64,000 nt of DNA from Paraphysoderma sedebokerense (Eukaryota; Blastocladiomycota; Physodermatomycetes; Physodermatales; Physodermataceae). The stretch covers positions 372,001-436,000 of the forward strand of contig JAHLJZ010000005.1 of the NCBI GenBank assembly GCA_025602915.1. Reading direction: 5' to 3'. The notes under the pieces are model-generated. The model was given only the letters and a program-made list of their open reading frames with translations, had not been told where the DNA came from and ran no database searches. Positions 23,401 through 34,851 of this stretch are shown here, piece by piece (position 1 is the first letter of the stretch; each line of letters begins with the position of its first letter). A program made the position numbers and the translations under genes.

Positions 23401-23501
23401 TAGAAGAAGAGCTGCAAGTGATCTGGGAAGGTATTGGAACCAATCTGGTTTTGGATTATTCCAGAGCGGCCACAGTGATGAGAGGGTTAGGGACGGGATA
23501 G
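20476..23501 (+). CDS. GH20 beta-N-acetylhexosaminidase, bacterial/HexD-like
   Basis: Exons (20476)-20701, 20819-20903, 20981-21390, 21456-21890, 22010-22346, 22405-22543, 22605-22689, 22754-23092 and 23152-23501 close in phase, about 801 residues. The start is uncertain: in-frame ATGs at 20398, 20476, 20569 and 20593 are all possible. The catalytic barrel carries QLYTEDTYEIRGEPFFGYL, IEVIPCIQTLGHLGQI and HLGMDEAYEL, where the Asp-Glu pair is the GH20 acid/assist pair. These are followed by LEPLIWSDMLF, LVYWDYYHTHEDVY, GGVWTWNR and VTIWGDDGNECDMY. The sequence resembles hexosaminidase D and bacterial GH20 enzymes more than the chitobiase-type secreted fungal enzymes. There is no signal peptide, so a cytosolic location is likely. 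The C-terminal about 230 residues are helical and ungapped. It would release terminal GlcNAc/GalNAc; the substrate is unknown. Confidence 0.85.
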
Positions 23502-23768
23502 ATTGATTTACAATTGACCATCTAATTGTAATATAATATGTTGATTAATTAATAGAATTGAACCGATTTCACGGTTCTCGTTCCTGAGTAATACCAGTGT
23601 AATTACCATTCGGGTTTCTTACCTCCTGGAAGCGACCCGTGCACCACCTTGTACGCCACGGCCGACGACTTGCTGTGAGCGTCCCGTTTCCAGTGCCCGA
23701 ATATTTTAAAGTCAATACTGAAACCACATACTTCAATTTGCATATCGCTCTCATAATTTTCAATCAAG

Positions 23769-26758
23769 ATGATGTCCCCGGCTGTCTCTTCGCCTTCATC
23801 ATTCTCGTTAAAAGAAATACTTCGAAAACGTGAGTTGTTCAATGCGACTCTATCTTCAATAACAAAAGGAAACAACTATTGAACTGACAGCCGGACTTTG
23901 ATTGAATTACAATAGGTCTATTGACGGATATGATTCGATTAGTGCAACCTGCGGCCCGGTGGAAAGTTTTAGTCGTTGACCCAATATCGATAAAATTTTT
24001 GAACGCAGCAATGAAGATGTACGACATTTTGGAAGAAAACGTAACTCGTACGTAAATATATCCGTATCCCTCCAAGTTCCAAATACGATTGTAGCTCATC
24101 TGAATGTACTCGCTTTATGATGTCTCTTTCCCTTCTCGGTTGGTCCTTTATTCTGCAGTGGTCGAACTCATTACTCGAAAACGACAGCCTTACCCTAACC
24201 TTGAGGCTATATACTTTTTATCCCCGACGCCGGAATCCATTGATTACTTCATATGTGATTTTGTACCTGGGGGTGGCAAAAAGCAATTATACAGTGCAGC
24301 GCATTTGTTTTTTACAGGGTCGCTGCCAGACCCTTTAATGGGCAAGTTGACATCGAGTGGGGCCGCTAAATCTATTAAAAATTTGAAGGAACTTTATGTT
24401 GACTTTTTGGGTAATTGAAGCATTTAAAATTTTATATGTTTGGCGGAACTTTTACCTCGTATTAACTGCTGTAATCTCTGTGATTTAGCCCTTGAGTCGC
24501 GATTATTCTCCCTCGACAGTCCTTCTTCGTTCTTTAGACTGTACTCACCAGACAGCGGCGGAATTCATGCTCAGAATGCAGAGCTAGATAAGATTGCAAA
24601 GCAACTGTTATCTGTTTGTGCTACATTAGGTGAAAACCCGTATATCAGATATCACCGACCATTGGGAAGTGACGCAAACAGTAATAGGTCGCAAAAGTTA
24701 GCTTACATGATACAAAATGAATTAGATAACTTAAGAAACATTGATCCCGATTTTCCAGTAAGTGTATAATTATTTGTCGACGAACATTGGCGACATCTGC
24801 TAACTATTATCGTTTGGTCAATGTAGCCGCAGGGCGAGTTTCCTCATCCGCGCGCAACGTTGGTGATTGTTGATCGTACCATTGATGTTACCGCACCGAT
24901 AGTACATGAGTTTACTTACCAAGCCATGGCTCATGATTTACTTGAACTGGCTGACGGAAAGTACAGGTAAAGTTATTTAACCCCGTGTATTTGACAACTC
25001 CGATACCTGACGCCGAACACCTCCACTTCCGTTAGTTTGGGAGCCACCAGTCCTGATGGATCAAATCAATCGAAAGACATTCAGTTAGACGAATCGGACC
25101 AAATTTGGGTATCAGTACGACATCTGCATATCGCGGAGACCATCAGTTACATTATGGCTCAGCTTAACAAATTCACATCTGAGAATAAAGCTGCAAGTGC
25201 TGAAATCAGGGGCGAAAAGTCGCCGTACGTTAGTCAACTGACATAAATATTGTTTGCTGGAACTAACTTTGTTTTGGATAATGTAGGCGCGATGTAACTT
25301 CGCTGAAAGATATGCGGGATACACTTGCTGCCATGCCACAGTATCAAGAATTGAAGCAGAAGGTATAATTGATTTTTTCATTCGATGTTGACATTTTAAA
25401 CTGACTTTCACGTTTGTATTCAGTACTCTGTTCATATCAATATGGCGCAGCAGTGCATGGATCTATTTGAGAAGCGAAAACTGGCCAAGTCTGCTGCAGT
25501 CGAGCAGGTGAGTACACTCCTGTCGAAATGCGATAATCATCCAATTCTTATATTTCGAATTCGAAATAGGATATGGCAACCGGAGAAACGGCGGATGGAA
25601 GTGTACCGAAAAATATTGTAACAGAAATGGTCCCTCTATTAGATGATGATTTGATTTCGTAAGTATGTCATTCACCGTCTTGTGAGACAGCGGGCTAACT
25701 TACTTGCACTTCAGGCCACACGACAAAGTCCGCCTTTTGATGCTCTACATTATTTCAAAAGAGGGTGTTCAAGATGAAGATCGACGAAAGCTACTTGATC
25801 ATGCAAGAATTAGTCTCGAGCTAGCAGAAAGTATAACAAACTTGGCCTTGCTTGGAGTTAAACTCACCAAGGTCCGTATTTGCGTTTCTATTTCTTATTT
25901 GAACGTATTATTGATATATCTGTACTAGGCTCCAAAAGAAAAAAGGAACAAGGGGAAAAGCAATAGGCAAAAGCGCCGAGCGGATGATGTCCCCTACGAA
26001 CTATCAAGATATGTGCCTGCGTTGAAGTACACTATGGAGGATTCCGTGAACAACACCCTGGATACAAGTTTGTATCCTTACCTTAGAGATAACCCAGACA
26101 TGGAGAAAGATCAGCCAAAAGCTGTAGGACAGAGTCTAAGGAGGTAAGAACTGGTGTAGCCCTTTTTATATAGTTGTTAGTACTAATTTTTCCCACTCCA
26201 GCACAAAACCTTCGTGGCAGAAGAAAGGGAATGAAAAGGTACGCTTGCTTTCTCAGCCATTCTGATGTGAATTTTGCGATAGCTTCTGACAAACCAACTT
26301 TTAGACCGACGTAAAAGGAAAATTAATCGTATTTATTCTCGGTGGTGTGTCGTACTCTGAAGTGAGGTCTGCATATGAAGTAACCCAAACTTCCAATCGT
26401 GAAGTTATTATCGGTAATCGTTCCCCCTCTTTGCATGATCTCACCTCCCTAGTGTTAACTATTCTACTATGTACACCACGATATAGGTTCGACGCATACG
26501 ATTGTTCCCAAAAAATTCATCGACGATTTAATGAACTTACGAAATCCTTCTGCATTCAAACTCCCAGAATATGGGTTTAACCCTGGACCACAGCCACTGC
26601 CAGAGCTGACTGAAAAGGAGAAGAAAAGATTGTCAAAGGAAGAGGCTAAAATGGCGAAAGGAAAGGTAAAAGTTGATGGAGGTGCAGCTAGTGGCGCTGG
26701 TGGCGCTCCTGAAGGGAAGGAGGGAAAGAAAAAGAAGAAAATTTTAGGGTTGTTTTAA
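23769..26758 (+). CDS. SEC1: Sec1/Munc18-family protein
   Basis: Fourteen exons (23769-23829, 23916-24047, 24159-24410, 24489-24757, 24827-24966, 25036-25224, 25287-25362, 25424-25507, 25570-25658, 25715-25871, 25929-26143, 26202-26238, 26305-26413, 26487-26758) close exactly and give 693 residues. SM-family blocks are SLKEILRKRLLTDMIR, WKVLVVDPISIK, LEAIYFLSPTPESI, LVIVDRTIDVTAPIVHEFTYQAM, LYPYLRDNP and IVFILGGVSYSEVRSAYEV. SM proteins clasp syntaxin SNAREs and drive membrane fusion. This one is closest in pattern to Sec1/Munc18-1, that is, plasma-membrane exocytosis. The C-terminus adds a charged tail (KEKKRLSKEEAKMAKGK, then KKKKKILGLF) not usual in short SM proteins. Two ATGs are in tandem at the start. 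Confidence 0.93.
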
Positions 26759-27060
26759 GAAATTAATTTTACGAGAGGACATGTATTCCCTAGAAAATGG
26801 CGTTTGCAGTCTCATGTAGATAAAGATATATCAGTGCATATGTGTGTTTGCAATAGGAGTATTACCATAGCGCAGAAGAGAATATTTTGGTCAAATGTAA
26901 ATCACATCGTGCGAGTACCATTCGAGCAGGAATGACGTGAATGTAACTTTGGCCCAAGGATCTGCGAAACGGACCCGACCATCCCGTCCGATACGCCCAC
27001 TTTATCAAAGTTTCCTTTCCCTGTTCTCATCGCACATTATAATTATTATCATCTTAGGCC
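26759..27060. promoter_or_regulatory. Upstream region of methylmalonyl-CoA epimerase
   Basis: This stretch of about 300 bp lies between two plus-strand genes. It should hold the Sec1 terminator and the epimerase promoter. I see no other feature. Confidence 0.35.
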
Positions 27061-27861
27061 ATGTTTAGAGCATCATTGACGTCGGCTCTCCGTCAAAGAA
27101 TCTCGAGTTATCCAAGAGTCCCGGCCTCCGTGAGGTCTTATGTTCCTGGCGTCGAGAAGGTAGAAGATTGTGTAGCGGGCATTCTTTATGGCCCAGCATA
27201 AATCATGATTTTTTGCTTGTATCTAGACAATTGATACGTATTCTTTTGGCTTTTTCAAACAGACAAAACCGGAAATTTGGCATCTTGGACAGCTGAATCA
27301 TGTTGCAATTGCTGTCCCGGATTTAGCCAAATCGATGCGTTTCTATCGAGATGTGCTCAAGGCCGACGTCAGCGAACCGATGGTTTGATATCTTTGTTTG
27401 CATTACATATCTTTTGTATTAGTTGTTAATGCAGTTTTTAATGTGCCTGTATGTGTATCTAGCCGCAACCCGACCACGGAGTCACCACTGTTTTTGTCAA
27501 CTTGGGGAATACGAAAATTGAACTATTACATCCGCTGGGAGAAAAGTCTCCAATTGAGAACTTTATGAGAAAGAATGCACAGGGTGGACTTCATCATGTT
27601 TGTATTGAGGTGAGCGTTTTCATTATTATGATTTGCTTTCTCTGTTTCCTTATTTGTCGTAATTGCCACGAGATAATTAGCTTCTGATATGATTATTGCT
27701 TGAAATAGGTTGATGATATCCATGCTGCATTGAGTAACATTCAGAGCCAGGGAGTGCGATCACTAGACAAGAAACCCAAGATTGGGGCGCACAACAAGCC
27801 TGTCATATTCCTTCATCCGAAGGATTGCGGGGGTGTTTTGATAGAGCTGGAGCAGCGATAG
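27061..27861 (+). CDS. MCEE: Methylmalonyl-CoA epimerase, mitochondrial
   Basis: Exons 27061-27159, 27263-27382, 27463-27609 and 27709-27861 close in phase and give 172 residues. The first exon encodes an Arg/Ser-rich mitochondrial presequence (MFRASLTSALRQRISSYPR). The rest is a glyoxalase/VOC fold: LNHVAIAVPDLAKSM with the first metal-binding His, FVNLGNTKIELLHPLG with the metal-binding Glu, GGLHHVCIEVDDI with the next His, and a C-terminal HPKDCGGVLIELEQ with the last Glu. It interconverts the S and R forms of methylmalonyl-CoA between propionyl-CoA carboxylase and methylmalonyl-CoA mutase. That route needs vitamin B12 and is absent from most yeasts and moulds. Its presence implies a B12-dependent propionate pathway. 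Confidence 0.94.
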
Positions 27862-28630
27862 ATTAATATTACATATGTGCTGTTTGATTGTGTGTATTGT
27901 TACAAATCTGCAAAATTTAATGAATGAAACTTCAGAAGAACGAAGTGTAATAAAGCGTAAAATTTGTTTGAGCGAATCACGTGACCTCCCCTCGGATGAT
28001 GGAATTCTTCCTCCCGCTGGGTCTCACTGAGTTTCTGACAACTTTGGTTTCATTTCCACAAAGAGCACATCCTTCCTTGTCCTCACCTTTATCTGCGGTT
28101 AGCTATCTATTTTTGCTCTGCTCGAATTCCAGAACAGACTTCCGCTCTCCATTCCGTTTAGTGCGAAGTTGTATGTATGTATACCGTTTTTACCGCGTTT
28201 GGAATGTGAACCAGACATTGCAAATTTGCATTTGGTAGTTGTTGGAATAGTTGAATAATACCGTAGTATCATCTCCCAATTGACATTTACACTAATGGTG
28301 GGACTTGCTGATGGAAATTTTCACCTCATTGAGCTGTTTTCTCACAGGTTGACTAACGTGTTTCTCACCAATCTTTCCTTGTTATGTCTTGTCTCATTTT
28401 AACCGTATTCTCTCATTTTGTCGGCAACCTTTATTCCAATCGAACTTTGCTCAATTCTTCTAAAATTTGGTCGTCTTCACCGTTAATTTGCATGTAATCC
28501 ACTCGGGGGAAAACCACAATAGAACGAGTTCAAATTTCGGCTCCCGTCTTTACGTTACATTACCTCATCTCATTTCAGTCTCAGTATCTCCTATCCGTCC
28601 TCCAATTTCACTTTCACTAAATAAAAAACT
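27862..28630. promoter_or_regulatory. Long upstream region of the Rap1 gene
   Basis: The stretch is about 770 bp. Its 3' half is pyrimidine-rich, consistent with a 5' UTR leading to the ATG at 28631. A frame of 85 codons at 27981-28238 has no recognisable content and is probably chance. Confidence 0.4.
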
Positions 28631-29510
<880 letters not shown>

Positions 29511-30081
29511 GACGATTTCCTTAACTCCATCTCATCGAAAGACAAGCCCGTTTTCTCTTCCTTCCTCTTCCCTCCGCTCTTGTCTTGTTCTACAAATTAA
29601 ATTGGTTTTATTTTTTCTGCTATCGTCAAGATTCTTTGGAGAAGGATAGTTGACGCGGCAAGTAGAGCAGTAAAAGTGTATTGTTCATATTCCAGTTGTT
29701 TTATATATTTTTAAATTTGTTACTTGTTTCCTTTATTTCTTTAAATTCATCACTTTGTTTCATGGTGCCTGTTTTGTTTCCGAGACGGTCTCGAAGGAAA
29801 ATGGTTTATGGGAAGTTCAAGCAAGTGAAAGGTGGGCTGGTGGAAGGACCAAGTTGGGTGACGGTATATGAAAACGTTGTTGTATACCTTTTCAAGTTGA
29901 AATTGTTTAATATATAATTTTATACCCTTCAGGCACATGGATTGCGACCTTGCTGTCATAATAACTCTAGTATGGCACAGTTTGTATTACTTGCTATGAG
30001 TTTGGTACAATTGTGCGAAGGGGTATAATACACTTTTACAATTTATAAATTGGAAACTTATCAATAGTGTGCAGTTGGAAA
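29511..30081. other. Intergenic, convergent 3' ends
   Basis: About 570 bp of AT-rich sequence lie between the Rap1 stop and the stop of the minus-strand gene. Small frames here (29681-29959 on either strand) look like chance. Confidence 0.4.
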
Positions 30082-31053
30082 TTATCTACGTTCGGCTTTT
30101 TCGAGGAACTTTGCCAATTCATTATCGTCTATTTCATCATCATCTTCGCCAATTAGATCAAAATTGAAACCAGCAAAGACTGCGTCACTTGACCCTGGAT
30201 AATCCATAGCAGTATCCATCATCCCTCCAACTTCGTCCTGGTTGAACAAATTCGAAGACACTTCTTGCTGAACAGCGCTGGTCTGATTCATCGCATCTGT
30301 AACTGAGGTCTGCTCGTTCTCTAACGTCACGGTCTCTACATCCATTCCACTGAATGCATTTACATCAAACTCCATATTACCCATTGAAAATTGAGAAGCG
30401 CCGTAATCACCTAAAGCGTCCCAACCGAGCATGTAATCTGATTGATCTTCTTCATAACTAAACCCAAGTGATTCTGATGGAGTAGATAATGATGAAGATG
30501 GTAACAACATATTTTGATGGTCTTGTGTGAATGTTGAGGCAGAAAGACTGTCGAAATGAGATAGCGAAGGCGATAGATGGGTGGACGTTTGTAAACTGGA
30601 ATCTTGGTGCTGGGACGCTTCTAATATTATTTTTTGTAATATTGATTCTTCAATCTGTAAGGTATAAATAAAAACAGATAGTTATAGGATTGATTAGCAC
30701 ATTGAAATAGAACGTTAGAACAAACGATACTTGTGGTGCAAGAAATACGACATTTGTATTCGTACCTGCAATCGTCTCAATTCCTCAATCACTTTATCAT
30801 GTATTGTTCTCAACAGTTTTTCCTCTTTCCACAACTGCTCTCTCAACACCGTCACATACGAACGGGTTCTAGTTGCTTTCTTTGTCGAATTTGAGGACAC
30901 ATTGGAACCACGGCCTTGTCGATCGATTGTGACGTTAGTGCCGGGCCGAATAAAATCATTGGTGTTGTAGGATTGATATAGTTCAGCTGTAGATGATGTA
31001 GAGCCTGTAGACGGTTCGGGAATCAGGGATGTTGGGGGCAATTGCAGACTCAT
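30082..31053 (-). CDS. Putative nuclear protein with coiled coil and acidic C-terminus
   Basis: Two exons (30082-30654 and 30766-31053) close in phase and give 286 residues. Residues about 65-110, spanning the exon junction, are basic then leucine-heptad-like (REQLWKEEKLLRTIHDKV, then EELRRLQIEESILQKIILE), so a coiled coil is likely. The rest is Ser/Thr/Asn-rich. The last about 150 residues are strongly acidic with scattered Phe, Met and Trp, ending FNFDLIGEDDDEIDDNELA. This composition resembles a transcriptional activation region. I do not recognise the family. The basic stretch before the heptads (STKKATRTRSY) is too short to call bZIP. Confidence 0.7.
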
Positions 31054-31341
31054 GATTTAAGATGGCATAAAAGAAACCAAAACGACACAGCTTGATGTGA
31101 ATTGAAATCGGCGTTTGCACTAGTGTTGCACCACGGCGAATTTTTGTCCATTTTCAAAAGGCACCTGGTGATTGGACCTGAGTAGAGCGTCAAAAAAATT
31201 TTTTTTTCCTGAATAAAGAATTCTATTGGACTTCTAAGGGCATGTTACAGTGAATAACTTACATAAATACTGTAAACATTACATTATGACATTACTAAGA
31301 GTATATATTACATGGATGAGCATATCTAATCACGAGCTAAT

Positions 31342-32385
31342 CTATGGAAAAAATTGATTGCGAACAAACGGATTACATTTTATCGATTGAGTGACTTGAA
31401 CGGGCATTGTGGTTTTCTGAATACCACATCCATCCATGTGATATCTATAGGAATGAACAGCGTACTGAGGACAAGGAACTGTTAAAAAGGAGGGCTGATT
31501 CTGTGATGGATGAGGTTGATTTGTGAACATCTGAATAGGGCTCGGTCGTCTCGGCACTGGTGCAATGAACACTGTTGACTGTGTGGTTGGTACCGATGGA
31601 GTAGGGTTTACCGGTAACACAGGCGAATGTATCGGGGACGGCAATAAATCGACGACAGGTTCCGGACTTCCAGTGGGTGTTCGTAGTGCGAATCGACTTT
31701 CTAATTGAAACGAGGAAAATTCTTCGGCTCTTCCAATCCATGTCCTTATTTCTTCCAACCAATCTTTCCATTCGTCAACACTAACGTACAAGTCATAATT
31801 GACTGCCTTCAGAAACTCCAATTCCATTATGCTCAATTCGGTGGCATTAATTCCAGTTACAACCGAGAAACTTTTGTTGGTGTATGCATTGTCTAAAAGC
31901 TTCTTGGATGCAAGAATAACAGAGACTATGAAGAAACGATACTCTGACCCAGCGGCAGCTGTCGGTCGGAATGACGGATTCCGGTTGATTATTCGATGAA
32001 TGAATAAAAGACCAGTGAGCGGAATAGAGGGATGTAATTTTGTGCATTGGAGGAGATTGAGAGCGAATGACCGGAACTTTTGGTGCTGAATATGAAGAAA
32101 ATGAGTGGAGAGGGAATGGTCGAATGAAGAGTTCCATAATTTGTAGAATACTTGAACGATGAGATCAGTGAGGACAGAGTAATCGCAATTCGGAAACGGA
32201 ACTGGTGGTGGAGTCATGGGTGAATTTGGAATAATGTCTGGAGTGTGATGCCTTGATAATGTTGGAGCAAAAAACGAGCATAGACAAGGATAGTCCGAAC
32301 ATTGAGCGCATACAGTTGAATTAATTGGTGTCGATGGTCTTGAAATGACAGGGTTGTAATAATTTGAATCTGCGATTGGACCCAT
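31342..32385 (-). CDS. PHO80/PCL-type cyclin (cyclin 1)
   Basis: The single exon encodes 347 residues, with no intron in the cyclin box. The box, about residues 65-215, has PSIPLTGLLFIHRIINRN, SEYRFFIVSVILASKKLLD, TGINATELSIMELEFLKAV and NYDLYVSVDEWKDWL. This is the Pho80/Pcl pattern (YIDRI plus ILA-K and NxxEFLxxLxxxL). These cyclins partner with Pho85-type kinases in phosphate sensing, polarity or glycogen control. The C-terminal third is Pro/Ser-rich. The N-terminus is Pro-rich with a short CAQCSDYPCLC stretch that could bind metal. A paralogue (cyclin 2) lies 2.5 kb away at 34852-36372. The partner kinase is not in this window. Confidence 0.88.
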   Translation of the reverse strand: MGPIADSNYYNPVISRPSTPINSTVCAQCSDYPCLCSFFAPTLSRHHTPDIIPNSPMTPPPVPFPNCDYSVLTDLIVQVFYKLWNSSFDHSLSTHFLHIQHQKFRSFALNLLQCTKLHPSIPLTGLLFIHRIINRNPSFRPTAAAGSEYRFFIVSVILASKKLLDNAYTNKSFSVVTGINATELSIMELEFLKAVNYDLYVSVDEWKDWLEEIRTWIGRAEEFSSFQLESRFALRTPTGSPEPVVDLLPSPIHSPVLPVNPTPSVPTTQSTVFIAPVPRRPSPIQMFTNQPHPSQNQPSFLTVPCPQYAVHSYRYHMDGCGIQKTTMPVQVTQSIKCNPFVRNQFFP

Positions 32386-33436
32386 AATGAATGTATTATA
32401 ATGAATGATAAAAAAAAGCGGTTTAAAATTGACGAGGAAGACTTAAATAAAAGAATTAGGATAGTATCAGCGATGGTCCAGCCGTCAATTGCGCACGATA
32501 ATAGGAGATGACACCTACTTATATAGTGCTTATGAATCGATAATTTTTTACTTTGTAGCAGCGTGCACGGGATGAAATCAAGTGAAATCAAGGCGTCCCC
32601 CGTATTACGGATCGGGCTTTTGTTCAGCGTTTGGGGAGATTCTGCGGATGCAGCTCTTTTGCGGCAATATTGGAAGGAATTCTAACGAGATAAATAGGGG
32701 TTGGATGGGCACGCGTCGCGATTAAGGCTGAAACTGTGTGGGGTCCTGACAACAACTGGCTACATTGAAACTGTGAGGAAACATGAGCCTTATGTATGAA
32801 ACGGTATATGTCCGCAACGTGCATTTCAGCTTCGGTCAGTATGAACCGAATGTGAAAAAGAATTAAGTTAAACACGCCACATATTATCATAGACTTGGCA
32901 TGGTGATTAAAGTTTGGCGATCGATTTAATTTTCGCCGTCGGGCAAAAACTTTCTGCTCCGTAGAGATATGTCAGCACCAAGAAAATTCAGAAAAGTGCA
33001 TCAATACCAAGATTGGCATTTTCGCACTAGTGTCGATGTGATAATATATTTCAGCCATTTTTGCAGCACGGCTGAATTTTTAGCGGCTAGCTGAGATTCG
33101 GTATGCTCGGATTCAGTATCCGGGCATTAGTTGCATTCAATATGCTGAGACAAAAAAATGCCAATCCTTACTATCGATGTTACGTAAAGTGCAATAACTG
33201 GCATCGAAATCTTATTTGGAACTAGTGTTATTACCCGCCAATCACTCGTGCCATGTACTTCTGCCTTAACGATTATGTTACTTGAGTGTTCCGAAAATCC
33301 AAACCATGAAATTTCCAAACTGTTCTTGCATATCGGGCTATGCGGATTTCGGACAATATTGCAAAATAAACAAACGGCGAATGCATTTTAAAACAAACTT
33401 GAATTTACATGCTACATTTTCTATACATTTTAGTTC
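32386..33436. other. Intergenic region upstream of cyclin 1
   Basis: The stretch is about 1050 bp. It contains AT-rich segments and a short motif, AGCACGGCTGAATTTTTAG, near 33065. Small frames on the minus strand (32624-32890, 33127-33318) carry nothing recognisable. It probably holds the cyclin 1 promoter and the RraA-like 3' flank. Confidence 0.4.
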
Positions 33437-34303
33437 TTAGCCTCGCCACCTCTTAAATGCTTCATGGACGGAACTCCCATTTTTGACGTCCATTTCGCAT
33501 TTCTTATCGATATCACAAATTAATTGACATTCCCTCGCCACCGCATCGATTTTGTCTCCGGGCAAGACAACAACCCCGTTTAGATCTCCTACTATTATAT
33601 CACTAGGATCAATCACAACTCCGCCATCGACCGTGACCGGAAGTTGGACCGCGACGGCTTTAGTCCGGCCCTTCGCGGATAATATGGAAGGACCTTGGGC
33701 GAAAACCTATCCGTTTGCCATGAAAAACAGTCAATATTGAACAGCATAAAATAATTTTGCAAAATCAGAAAATACAAACTGGAAACCCCATAGCTCGAAG
33801 CTCGTCGAGATCGCGAAAACGTCCATCAATCACACACCCTTTTGCACCCAAAAACTTTGATCTTGTGGCCGTGATACCACCAAATACAGCATTTACACAA
33901 CCAGACGGTACAGAGATGACAATCACGCTATTTTCCTCAACTCTGTCAACCCATTGGCCTTCAAATTTCGTTGCGGTGTCGTCAGCTTTCACTATCTAAT
34001 TACGAGAGTGACGTTACGCTCGCATCCGCAACGGAAAACCGGGAAAATAAAAAAACGCAATATGCTGAACCTTACTTGCACAGTAAAAGCTTTTCCAACA
34101 ACTTTGATCATTCCCGCAACGTAATCAGGACTCCACAGTTTTAATGACGGAAGGTATTTAACCGGGAGGGAGAGTCGTTCAAGTGCGTCTGCGATCTATT
34201 ATGAGTTTTGTTTCAACTTAGAACCTTATGTTTGAGATCTTGAAACGAGAAAGAAACATACATCGCATGATGAGAATTTCTCTAGTACTGTCAAGTCGAC
34301 CAT
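33437..34303 (-). CDS. RraA-like / HMG-aldolase family protein
   Basis: Four exons (33437-33706, 33780-33995, 34076-34195, 34262-34303) close in phase and give 215 residues. Family blocks are SSCDIADALERL near the start, GMIKVVGKAFTVQ, VISVPSGCVNAVFGGITATRS, AKGCVIDGRFRDLDELR (the RDxxE-type active-site region) and VVIDPSDIIVGDLNGVVVLP. The fold is shared by bacterial RraA (RNase E regulator) and by 4-hydroxy-4-methyl-2-oxoglutarate/oxaloacetate aldolases and decarboxylases. Fungi have members with oxaloacetate decarboxylase activity. The exact reaction cannot be read from sequence. It lies between the two cyclin genes on the same strand, with no sign of co-function. Confidence 0.88.
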
Positions 34304-34851
34304 GATGACGGAACTTGCAATATAGTTTCAAAACGACGGGCCATACTTCATCCAAATTTGTGATTGCCATGGTGACTATCACGGGATCAACAACCAAGAC
34401 GATTTCTATAGAGGTTGCGGTGAGGCAATTCAGAAATCTTTTGGGATTTTTATCTATATTCTCTCTGAAATTTTGTAGATTCAGTCTTGCTTTTTATTTT
34501 TCACATCCGTAAAATACCGTACCTTGAGATTTTATATTCTCTGAAAGTGTATGTTGCAACGCGGATAATATCAAACCAGACAACCAGCATGCCGGATGAC
34601 CTTGCTCATAGGTTCATCTTTGTGTTTTCTTTCTTGGCGGATGTCACATTATAAATCTTGCTTTTCTTTGAGGGTGGGCAAAATGAGGATCGAGTCATTA
34701 GGCACCATGATTGGAGGCAAATAGATTCATTTTTGTATGATGGAAATCATTCTATGCTTTTTATTTAAAGTACGGATTATATTACTATGAGAATTTACAT
34801 AATAAATACCAGTTCTTTGTCCATCTAATCCTTTTGTTTTTGTTTGCAGTT
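34304..34851. other. Intergenic region between the RraA-like gene and cyclin 2
   Basis: This stretch of about 550 bp is AT-rich. The only frames are short. It carries the RraA-like promoter and the 3' end of cyclin 2. Confidence 0.4.

Noticed and set aside
27981-28238. 85-codon frame as a separate gene
   Set aside because: No domain, no conserved pattern, and it lies in the probable promoter/5' UTR of Rap1.
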